A DNA stretch of 6,238 nucleotides, taken from positions 1-6,238 of the forward strand of contig CAIYFF010000372.1 of NCBI GenBank assembly GCA_903925435.1, given 5' to 3'. The position numbers and the translations under genes are program-made. Every line of letters begins with the position of its first letter. The stretch's first letter is position 1. Source of the DNA: an uncultured Planctomycetota bacterium (GTDB lineage: Bacteria; Planctomycetota; UBA1135; UBA2386). Under the pieces are notes generated by a model. That model had not been told where the DNA came from. It saw nothing but the letters and a program-made list of their open reading frames with translations, and did no database searches. This document shows positions 1-6,049 of the stretch, in pieces.

Positions 1-1491
1 CAGGATCAGCGCGTGGCCGTCGTTGTCGATCACGTGCTGTCGCGTGCGGTCCGCGACCGTCTGCTTGTAGAGCTGCGGCGACGCGCTCGGATCGGGCATT
101 GCCTCTTCGAGCACGAGCTCCACCTTCTCGTCGTAGTCGAACGGCGAGCCGAGGCGCAGCGTGTCGACGCGATCGCCGTCCATGCCGAGCTGGCCACGCA
201 CGTAGGAGAACTGCACATCGTCGACGGGGCCGAGCGTCGCGGAGGTCAGCACGCACGTCGGGCCCTTCTCGAACAGGTGCTGCCGCAGCGTGGCGCTGAC
301 GTCGAGCGGTGCGCCGCACAACGATGCGCCGTGCTTGCCTGGCTCGATCCAGCGCACGAGTGGCGAGTTGGGCATCGCGTTGGGATCGGACAGCGACGTC
401 AGCACTGCGCCGAGGGCGACCAGCCCGTTGGCACGAGCCTGCAGCTCCATGCGCGCATCGACGCCTTCGACGCGCGATGCGCACAAGCCGAGTTCGGCAG
501 CGAGCGAGCGCAGCAGCGGCGTGATTGGGTCCTCGAGCACAATGTCGAAGAGAGCGCCGCCTTGATGCTGTGGCATCGAATCCATGCGCGCCTCGAGCTC
601 TGCGAAGAACGCGTCGTTCTGCATGCGCAGCTCTTCGAGTAGTTGGCGCGCGCGCGGCGAACCGTGACGGCCCAGCAGGCTGCGATCGCTGCGACGCGAA
701 TGCAGGCGCTTGATGTGCCAGCCCACGGTTGCGGCGGAGATGCGCAACCCAAGGCTCTCGGTTGCGACGCGCTCGAGGTGGTGCGCTTCGTCGAACACGA
801 CGAAGCGATGCTCGGGCAAGAAGGTCGCTCCGGCCATGCGCAGCGCGAGGTCGGCGAAGTAGAGCGAGTGGTTGATGACGAGAACCTGCGCGGTCTCTGC
901 GCGCCGTCGCGCACGTTGCCAGCCGCAACCATCGAAGTGGGGGCACGCGCGATTGAGGCAGTTGCCGTGTTCGGCTTGGACTTCCTCCCAAACCTCCGGC
1001 TCGACCGCGAATGGCAACTCCATCTTCGTGCGGTCGTGCGGTTGCAGCGACCAGTGCACGATCTTGCGCAGTTGCTCGTGCTTCTCGATGTCTTCGAGCA
1101 TCGACTGCTCGCGCTGCGCCTGGTTCATGCGGCGCAGGCAGAGGTAGTTGTTGCGGCCGACGGCGGTCGTCGACGACCACTCGAACGGCAGCACCGCGTG
1201 GAGGAACGGCAGGTCCTTCTTCTCGAGTTGCTCCTGCAGCGCGATCGTGCGCGTGCTGATGACGACGGGGCCCTGGCCCTGGTTCTTGTCGGCATGCAGC
1301 GCCGACGGCAACAGATACGCAAACGACTTGCCGACGCCGGTGCCTGCTTCTGCGATCAAGTGGCGGCGCTCGGCGAATGCGCGCTCGATCGCCAGCGACA
1401 GATCCAACTGCTGCGGGCGCACTTCGAACCCGGGCAACCGCCGCGCGATGGGGCCGTCGCTCTGGAGCAGCGTGCGGACGTCCAGCTTCAC
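1..1491 (-). CDS. dinG: DinG-family ATP-dependent DNA helicase (Fe-S, superfamily 2), 3' end outside window
   Basis: Codes for the first 497 residues of an XPD/DinG-type 5'-3' DNA helicase, a cytosolic enzyme that unwinds forked DNA, D-loops and R-loops using ATP. Seen in the translation: a Q-motif-like RPQQ at 25-28; Walker A EAGTGVGKS at 48-56; STRTIALQEQL (motif Ia) at 79-89; four candidate 4Fe-4S cysteines at C118, C178, C183 and C189, whose last three have the C-x4-C-x5-C spacing known from E. coli DinG; VINHSLYFADL at 205-215; Walker B/motif II DEAH at 234-237; LTSATL (motif III region) at 415-420; and the family signature GSPFDY at 448-453. The frame leaves the window in GHALIL, which is where motif IV (usually followed by FTS) begins, so about 150-200 residues with motifs IV-VI are missing only because the window ends. 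Start: GTG at 1491-1489, overlapping the TGA of the upstream membrane gene (GTGA) with GAGG 7 nt upstream. No N-terminal exonuclease domain is present. Family assignment is near certain; the exact cellular role is inferred. Confidence 0.95.
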   Translation of the reverse strand, partial: MKLDVRTLLQSDGPIARRLPGFEVRPQQLDLSLAIERAFAERRHLIAEAGTGVGKSFAYLLPSALHADKNQGQGPVVISTRTIALQEQLEKKDLPFLHAVLPFEWSSTTAVGRNNYLCLRRMNQAQREQSMLEDIEKHEQLRKIVHWSLQPHDRTKMELPFAVEPEVWEEVQAEHGNCLNRACPHFDGCGWQRARRRAETAQVLVINHSLYFADLALRMAGATFLPEHRFVVFDEAHHLERVATESLGLRISAATVGWHIKRLHSRRSDRSLLGRHGSPRARQLLEELRMQNDAFFAELEARMDSMPQHQGGALFDIVLEDPITPLLRSLAAELGLCASRVEGVDARMELQARANGLVALGAVLTSLSDPNAMPNSPLVRWIEPGKHGASLCGAPLDVSATLRQHLFEKGPTCVLTSATLGPVDDVQFSYVRGQLGMDGDRVDTLRLGSPFDYDEKVELVLEEAMPDPSASPQLYKQTVADRTRQHVIDNDGHALIL

Positions 1492-2297
1492 GCGCTTGCC
1501 TCGCGGACTTCGGAGGTGGCAATGAGGCGTCCGTGCTGCGGCGCCCATTCGGAGCAGATCACAAAGGCCGCGTCCATCGGTTGGCCAACCCGCTCGTTCG
1601 CGAGCGCGCGCCCAAGCGCGCTGTGGAGCCGCGGACGCTGCGTCGCTTCGTGATCGCTGCCATCCGGGCCGCGCCAGCGGAATCGCACGAGGCAGCGCTG
1701 CGCGTGCTTGCGACGCTTGCCTTGCTCATGCTCTGGCACCGCGAGTTCGGTTGCGATCGCCTGGCACGCGACTCCGTTGCGCAGCGTCACGAGCACGCGC
1801 CACACGTGTGCAAGCCACGCAGAGAATGCGAGCAGCAGCGGCAACACGATCCATCCCGCATACCACGGCAACCACCACGCGATGTCGGTCGATTTGCTGT
1901 CGCGCAGTCGGCTCACGCTCGTGTCGTCTGGCAGATACTCGACGCCGCGGTGGTCGCCTTCCCGCAGGCCTCCGCGCGGCAGCCACGACACGCCAAACTG
2001 CTCGACGTTGTTGGCGTCGACGAACGTGTAGCTCACGCGCGCGCGATCGCGCAGGCGGCCCTTGTTGTCGCGTTCGCGGTCGATGGCGCGCACCGTGGCG
2101 ACGGCAGCGCTCGGTTGTTCGCATGCGTCGAGTCGCCAATCGCAGCGCGGCGACCGAAAGTCGTCGCGGCTCCACTCCGCTGCCAAACCCATGCACGCGA
2201 ACAGCAGCATCGCGCCGAGCGCGATGCCGATCGCTTCACGGGACTGCGCAGCGACGAAGAACGTCACGCGGCGCGGCGGATTGGGCCAATGGGGCAT
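1488..2297 (-). CDS. Two-TM membrane protein with DUF3592-like domains (paralogue B)
   Basis: A 269-residue integral membrane protein of unknown function. Layout read from the sequence: a short basic N-terminus; TM1 about 22-40 (IGIALGAMLLFACMGLAA); a polar loop 41-140; TM2 about 146-168 (YAGWIVLPLLLAFSAWLAHV); and a hydrophilic C-terminal domain 171-269. The loop has the pattern of DUF3592-type beta domains: VSYTF at 88-92, then GVEYLPDDTSVSRLRD at 118-133, which matches the family's 'V-x-Y-x-P-x-x-P-x-x-S-x-L' ending. The positive-inside rule puts both termini in the cytosol and the loop outside; this is inference. The neighbouring gene upstream (3201-2353) has the same order of parts and matching motifs, so the two are tandem paralogues. 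ATG at 2297 was chosen as the first Met in frame; no clear Shine-Dalgarno is visible. The stop overlaps the dinG start. Membrane topology is well supported, the DUF3592 link less so. Confidence 0.8.
   Translation of the reverse strand: MPHWPNPPRRVTFFVAAQSREAIGIALGAMLLFACMGLAAEWSRDDFRSPRCDWRLDACEQPSAAVATVRAIDRERDNKGRLRDRARVSYTFVDANNVEQFGVSWLPRGGLREGDHRGVEYLPDDTSVSRLRDSKSTDIAWWLPWYAGWIVLPLLLAFSAWLAHVWRVLVTLRNGVACQAIATELAVPEHEQGKRRKHAQRCLVRFRWRGPDGSDHEATQRPRLHSALGRALANERVGQPMDAAFVICSEWAPQHGRLIATSEVREASA
1499..1502 (-). promoter_or_regulatory. Shine-Dalgarno GAGG for the dinG GTG start
   Basis: On the minus strand GAGG lies 7 nt before the GTG at 1491-1489, inside the last codons of the preceding membrane-protein gene. 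Together with the GTGA stop/start overlap this fixes the start of the helicase and points to translational coupling. Confidence 0.6.
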
Positions 2298-2352
2298 GAC
2301 GAGCGATCGTGGCGGGGCTGATGCGAGGATGCCAGCGCGCGTTGCGCGGCGA

Positions 2353-3201
2353 TCAGACGCGCGGCAGCGAGCGCACGTCCGCGGGCGCGAGATCGCCGCC
2401 GAAATCGGATGGCAGCACGAGCCGGCAGTGCTGCGGCGCCTTGCGGTCGTGGAGCACAGGGGCCTTTTCGAAGCGTCCCATCTCCATCATCTGCACAAGA
2501 CGCGCGCCGAGCGGGCTGTGCACGCGCACCCAGTGTCGGCTGGTGCGATCCTGCGCGCGGCGATCCTTGAACTGAAAGCGCACCGACACGCATTCGGGCA
2601 AGCAGAACCGCACGCGCTTCACGTCGAGGATGGTCGCGACGCCGACGTCGCCGTGCATCAACACCGAGCGCAAGCGCATCACGCCAGCAAGCCACGCGAT
2701 GCCGAGCAGCAGGCCTGGCACGACCAGCAGCGCAAAGGACTGGCCTGGGTCAAAGCGCTTGGCGCGCACATCGACTTTGGCGTCGCGGATGCGACTGAGG
2801 TTGGGGTTGCCCTTCGAGTATTCGATCGGCACGGCTTGCCCTTCCCGCCATGCGCCTTCGACCACGCGGCATGAGCCCGTGTAGTTGTGGCCCTCGGCGT
2901 AGAACTCGTAGTCGACGACCTGCGACTTGGTGCCGTCGATGTCTTGCACGGCGCGAACGACCGCTTCCACCGGTTCCCGCGGGCCTCGTTCGAGCCGGTC
3001 GGCGTCCACGAACAGGAAGCTGTTCGCGAGGAAGAACAGCCACGTGATCACGCCGCCATATACGGAGAGCACGAATGTCGCGGCCGCAAGCGGCCAGCGG
3101 TAGCCGAGCACTTTGCGCCATCGCACGCGGCGGGGGGCAGGCGGGATGTCGCGGACTTCGTTGGCCACGCGGCGAGCATAGCAGCCAATCGGCCCGTGCA
3201 T
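2353..3201 (-). CDS. Two-TM membrane protein with DUF3592-like domains (paralogue C)
   Basis: A 282-residue integral membrane protein if it starts at the ATG at 3201, or 271 residues from the GTG at 3168. Neither has a well-spaced Shine-Dalgarno; the frame stays open upstream to 3435, but that would run into the divergent gene. Numbering from the ATG: a cytosolic basic N-terminus (RRVRWRK at 24-30); TM1 about 37-60 (PLAAATFVLSVYGGVITWLF); outer loop 63-153; TM2 about 155-176 (SFALLVVPGLLLGIAWLAGV); C-terminal domain 177-282. The loop carries a good DUF3592-like signature: VVDYEFYAEGHNYTG at 95-109, then VPIEYSKGNPNLSRI at 124-138. The C-terminal half repeats the idea with VATILDVKRV (188-197), VSVRFQF (205-211) and VLHDRKAPQHCRLV (249-262). 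It is first in the leftward cluster, 55 bp ahead of its paralogue, with no terminator between them. Function is unknown; an envelope or membrane-associated role is only a guess. Confidence 0.8.
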   Translation of the reverse strand: MHGPIGCYARRVANEVRDIPPAPRRVRWRKVLGYRWPLAAATFVLSVYGGVITWLFFLANSFLFVDADRLERGPREPVEAVVRAVQDIDGTKSQVVDYEFYAEGHNYTGSCRVVEGAWREGQAVPIEYSKGNPNLSRIRDAKVDVRAKRFDPGQSFALLVVPGLLLGIAWLAGVMRLRSVLMHGDVGVATILDVKRVRFCLPECVSVRFQFKDRRAQDRTSRHWVRVHSPLGARLVQMMEMGRFEKAPVLHDRKAPQHCRLVLPSDFGGDLAPADVRSLPRV

Positions 3202-3277
3202 CCTCGCGCGTCCGCGGAGTGACGTGGGCGGGCAATCGGTAGCGCGGCCTTTTCCTGGCCGTAGGATCCGGCGGCTC
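3202..3277. promoter_or_regulatory. Divergent intergenic spacer, probable promoter region for both directions
   Basis: This 76-bp spacer separates the leftward membrane-protein/dinG cluster from the rightward secreted-protein gene, so promoters for both should lie here or in the adjacent coding ends. No good -35/-10 pair was found on either strand. The best rightward -10-like element is TAGGAT at 3262-3267 (4 of 6 matches to TATAAT), with no recognisable -35 box. AGGA at 3263-3266 within the same stretch could instead act as a loosely spaced ribosome binding site, 11 nt before the ATG at 3278. A GGCC repeat (3246-3249 and 3257-3260) flanks a short T-rich patch. Confidence 0.35.
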
Positions 3278-5815
3278 ATGAACCCCTTGCTGCGCACCCT
3301 GTGCACGTTCCTCTGCTTCTGCGTCGCCGCCGCGGCGCAGGGCGATCTCGCGAAGAAGGAGGCCGATCTCCAAAAAACCGCGAGCGGCATCCTCACCGCG
3401 TTCGCGCGGACGGCGACCACGAACAAGGTCGGCACGCGCGCGAAGCAGGCGCTCGACTTGATCCTCGAGGCCTACGACCCCGAGAACGCCAACGCGCGCC
3501 GCGACCTTGGCTTCACGAAGCAGAAGGACACGTGGGTTCCGGTGCCGCCCGAGAAGCGCAAGAAGTGGCTCGACAAGGCCTCCTACGAGGGCCGCTTCAA
3601 GGTGATGGACGAGTGGTACAAGACGTCGATCAAGCTCGGCGCGCTGCACCGCGAACTCGGCCTCGCGTTCAAGGCGGCGGGCACGGCGGACAAGGCGACC
3701 TACCACCTCGAGAAGGCGGTCTACTACAACGCGCTCGACAGGGACGCGAACGTGGCGCTCGGCCTCAAGGAAGGCCCCGGCTTCTTCGGCACCGACGCGC
3801 AGCTCGCGTATGCGAAGCGCATGAAGGAGATCGAGACGAAGGCCGTCGAACTCGCGCGCAAGAAGGACTACTCGGTCACGGCGCTGCCGCTCGACCAGAT
3901 GCCGGTCGAGTTGCAGAACCTGCAGGCCAACGTGCCGGACTTCATGAAGAAGCCGGACATCAACATCTTCGGCGCCAAGTCGGAGCACTTCACGGTGTGG
4001 ACGCGCGGCACGCAGGAGAACGCCGATGACGCGGTGATGTGGGGCGAGCGCGCGCTCGCATTCGGCGTGTGGCTGCTCGGCGAGCAGAACGCGAAGAAGA
4101 TGCAGTTCGTGGAACGCGCGTCGAAGACGTTTGCGTGGTACGGCTTCCTGTTCACGACGCGGGAACGCGAGGAGTTGCTGAAGTGCAACCCCAACATCTG
4201 GAACGGCCAAGGCAAGCTCGAAGACGCGATGCGTTTTGCGAACACCGAGTGGCAGGCGAAGGATGGCTTCGCGTCGGTGCACATCGGCGGATCGCCGAAG
4301 ACGATCCACGACAAGATGATCGCCTACGTGTTCTTCCTCGGCATGTGCCAGGGACGCAACGACGGCATCGGTCAGGGCATCATCCATTCGGTGACCTGGT
4401 ACATGAAGGCCACCTCGATCTCGCGTTGGGGCGCGCTGCCCGAAGGCACGCAGGGCGACGATGCGCTCGAGTTGCCCGAGGGCACGAACTGGTGGCTGCG
4501 CACCGTGCGCGACCAGGCGTCGTCGCACCAGGACTGGGCGCTCGGCCAGATCCCGCGTGAGAAGCTGTCGCGCTTCCGCAACGACTGCCGCCTGAAGTCG
4601 TGGAGCTTCATGACGTGGGCGTTCGCGGCTTACCCGGACAAGTGGCTCGAGTTCTTCACGACGCTGCCTGATGCAGACAAGAAGATCCCGACGCTCGAAG
4701 ACGTCGAGGCCGTCGTGACCAAGGTGTTCGGCAAGTCATCCGAACAACTCGACGCCGAGTGGCGCGAATGGGCGCGCGGTGACTCGGGCGTCGCGTTCGG
4801 CACGGGCTACGGCCCGCCGCAGCTGCCGGAGCGGCCGAGCGCCGTCGAGCTCGCGGCGGTGGAGCGCGTGAACGAGATCCGCGCGCAGCCGATGGCCTAC
4901 ACGTGGGCCGAAGGCGGCGACATGCGCAAGGGAACGCTCGGTCCGCTCAGCGTCTGCGAGATGGACGCGGAGTCGTCGTTCGCGTGCGACGCGCATGCGA
5001 GCTACGTCAACAACCACCGCGAACTCGCGGAGAAGCCCGGCCCCGAGATCCACGAAGAGGACCCGGCGCACGAGGACTTCACGCGGCGCGGCCAGCTCGC
5101 GGGCGGCGGCAACATCGTCACGAGCAACGCGGCGCGCGGCGCCGAGTTCGCGCGCGACACGGTCGACCTGTGGGTCGGCACGCCGTACCACCGCTTCCCG
5201 ATGTTGGAGCCCAACATCAAGCGCCTGGGCTACTCGTTCTTGTCGGCCAACGACTTCTCGGTCGCGGTGCTCGACATGCACTCGCTCTCGGAGCCCTATG
5301 ACCCGGCGACCGCGCCGCGCTTCATCCTGTGGCCTGCGCCGGGCGCGGTCGGCATCCCGACGAGCTTCCCAGCTCCCGAGAATCCCAACCCGCTCGCGGA
5401 CCAGCCCGAGGACCAGCAGGACGTGACGCGCTGCGGCTATCCGATCAGCTTGCAGCTCCAGAGCCAGCTCGCGCTGCAGGTCGCCGACAGCAGCATCGAG
5501 CTCTACGAGTCGCGCAAGGGCGGCAAGCCGCCGACGCAGCACTTCGTGCACCCGCAAGGCGACGGCGCGATCTGGAAGGCGTGGACCGAGCGCTGCAAGC
5601 CGGAGCAGGTGCCGTGCTGGGTGCACACGCCCAAGGTGCCGCTCAACAAGAAGCTGGACATGCGCGACGTGCTGTTCTGCTTGCCGAAGGAAGCGCTCGA
5701 CAAGAACAAGACCTACCAAGCGCGCGTGAAGCTGCAGATCGGCGGCGCCGACCCGCTGGTGTTCGTGTGGGAGTTCACGACGGGCAATGCCGCGCGCGAC
5801 CTCACGCTGAAGTGA
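3278..5815 (+). CDS. Secreted multidomain protein: helical repeats, degenerate peptidase-MA-like region, CAP domain, Ig-like tail
   Basis: An 845-residue exported protein. The start is the ATG at 3278; the frame is open back to a GTG at 3224, but only the ATG gives a proper signal peptide (MNPLLRTLCTFLCFCVAAAA, residues 1-20, likely cut near AAAA/QG; no lipobox). Residues 22-200 are helical, with a TPR-like unit at 134-163 and an 'ARRDLGF...TWV' module at 73-87. Residues about 230-500 resemble the peptidase MA/DUF1570 gluzincin fold: HFTVWT at 237-242, and a closing KSWSFMTWAFAAYPDKWLEFF (440-460) followed by SSEQLDAEWREWARG (487-501). There is no HExxH. A CAP (SCP/PR-1) domain spans about 518-669: VERVNEIRAQP (528-538), HASYV (573-577), H592, R603/R604, GGNIV (610-614), LWVGTPYHRF (631-640) and RLGYSF (649-654). 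After a proline-rich linker with LWPAPGAVGIP (684-694), a beta-rich Ig-like domain (718-836) ends in VWEFTTG (830-836). The gene stands alone between a divergent cluster and a strong terminator. A periplasmic or surface role is likely; substrate or partner is unknown. Confidence 0.9.
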   Translation: MNPLLRTLCTFLCFCVAAAAQGDLAKKEADLQKTASGILTAFARTATTNKVGTRAKQALDLILEAYDPENANARRDLGFTKQKDTWVPVPPEKRKKWLDKASYEGRFKVMDEWYKTSIKLGALHRELGLAFKAAGTADKATYHLEKAVYYNALDRDANVALGLKEGPGFFGTDAQLAYAKRMKEIETKAVELARKKDYSVTALPLDQMPVELQNLQANVPDFMKKPDINIFGAKSEHFTVWTRGTQENADDAVMWGERALAFGVWLLGEQNAKKMQFVERASKTFAWYGFLFTTREREELLKCNPNIWNGQGKLEDAMRFANTEWQAKDGFASVHIGGSPKTIHDKMIAYVFFLGMCQGRNDGIGQGIIHSVTWYMKATSISRWGALPEGTQGDDALELPEGTNWWLRTVRDQASSHQDWALGQIPREKLSRFRNDCRLKSWSFMTWAFAAYPDKWLEFFTTLPDADKKIPTLEDVEAVVTKVFGKSSEQLDAEWREWARGDSGVAFGTGYGPPQLPERPSAVELAAVERVNEIRAQPMAYTWAEGGDMRKGTLGPLSVCEMDAESSFACDAHASYVNNHRELAEKPGPEIHEEDPAHEDFTRRGQLAGGGNIVTSNAARGAEFARDTVDLWVGTPYHRFPMLEPNIKRLGYSFLSANDFSVAVLDMHSLSEPYDPATAPRFILWPAPGAVGIPTSFPAPENPNPLADQPEDQQDVTRCGYPISLQLQSQLALQVADSSIELYESRKGGKPPTQHFVHPQGDGAIWKAWTERCKPEQVPCWVHTPKVPLNKKLDMRDVLFCLPKEALDKNKTYQARVKLQIGGADPLVFVWEFTTGNAARDLTLK

Positions 5816-5817
5816 TC

Positions 5818-5833
5818 CGCGCAGAGCTGCGCG
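5818..5833 (+). repeat. Small inverted repeat just after the stop codon
   Basis: CGCGCA-GAGC-TGCGCG forms a perfect 6-bp stem with a 4-nt loop, starting 3 nt after the TGA of the secreted-protein gene and 10 nt before the larger hairpin. It may help protect the 3' end of the transcript or may be chance in GC-rich DNA. Confidence 0.4.
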
Positions 5834-5842
5834 ATCGCCACA

Positions 5843-5876
5843 GACGGGGGGCGGCCCACGCGGGTCGCCCCCCGTC
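5843..5876 (+). terminator. Strong GC-rich hairpin, probable transcription terminator of the secreted-protein gene
   Basis: Left arm 5843-5857 pairs with right arm 5862-5876 over 15 bp, with a single G-T wobble (5854/5865) and an ACGC tetraloop at 5858-5861. It begins 28 nt after the stop codon. The stem includes a run of six G opposite six C. Only a short T tract (TTT at 5881-5883) follows, so it is an atypical intrinsic terminator, or a pausing and 3'-end-stabilising structure. Being symmetrical, it could also act on the opposite strand, although no leftward gene ends here. Confidence 0.75.
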
Positions 5877-6049
5877 GTCGTTTGAGGGCGCGCCGCGGCG
5901 CAGTCTTGCGGATCGGGAGCCTTCCGCACTCCGCACCCTTGCATCGCGTGGGGGGCTCCCCACAATCGTCCGCCAACTTTCCACGGCTGCCGCGGCGCGT
6001 CCGCAGACAGTCGCTTTCCCATCCAAGACCTGAAGTAGAGCGAGTGCCC
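5877..6049 (+). promoter_or_regulatory. Upstream region and leader of the aldolase gene
   Basis: Non-coding stretch between the terminator hairpin and the aldolase ATG. The best sigma70-like pair is weak: TTGCAT (5939-5944) and CACAAT (5961-5966, 4 of 6 to TATAAT), 16 bp apart. The pair overlaps an inverted repeat GTGGGG-GGCT-CCCCAC (5948-5963). Just upstream is a 7-bp tandem duplication TCCGCAC (5923-5929, 5930-5936). The ribosome binding site is poor: only GAG at 6042-6044 in the expected zone. Presence of a promoter follows from gene arrangement; its exact position is a guess. Confidence 0.35.
5948..5963. repeat. Inverted repeat in the aldolase upstream region
   Basis: GTGGGG and CCCCAC form a perfect 6-bp stem around GGCT. 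It overlaps the candidate -10 element, so it could be a protein-binding site; it could also be a weak second terminator element for read-through from the upstream gene, or incidental. Confidence 0.35.

Noticed and set aside
13..642. Plus-strand 209-codon open frame
   Set aside because: It is antisense to the C-terminal half of the visible DinG sequence, including LTSATL and GSPFDY; no independent coding evidence.
643..1653. Plus-strand 336-codon open frame
   Set aside because: It lies opposite the DinG coding frame, which has all expected helicase motifs; the plus-strand product is Arg/Ala/Val-rich with no domain.
3202..3435. N-terminal extension of membrane protein C to an ATG at 3435
   Set aside because: The added 78 residues would overlap the signal peptide and N-terminus of the divergent secreted-protein gene and resemble antisense translation; the start at 3201 or 3168 fits the two-TM layout shared with the paralogue.
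2750..4528. 592-codon open frame on the minus strand across the secreted-protein gene
   Set aside because: It is antisense to a well-supported gene with signal peptide and domains. Its translation is rich in Arg, Leu, Val and His with low-complexity character, typical of the mirror frame of GC-rich codons, and it overlaps the true membrane-protein gene in another frame.
5041..5100. Possible zinc-peptidase motif in IHEEDPAHED (residues 591-600)
   Set aside because: The spacing is HE-x4-H rather than HE-x2-H, and the position is inside the CAP domain where a His-rich stretch is expected.
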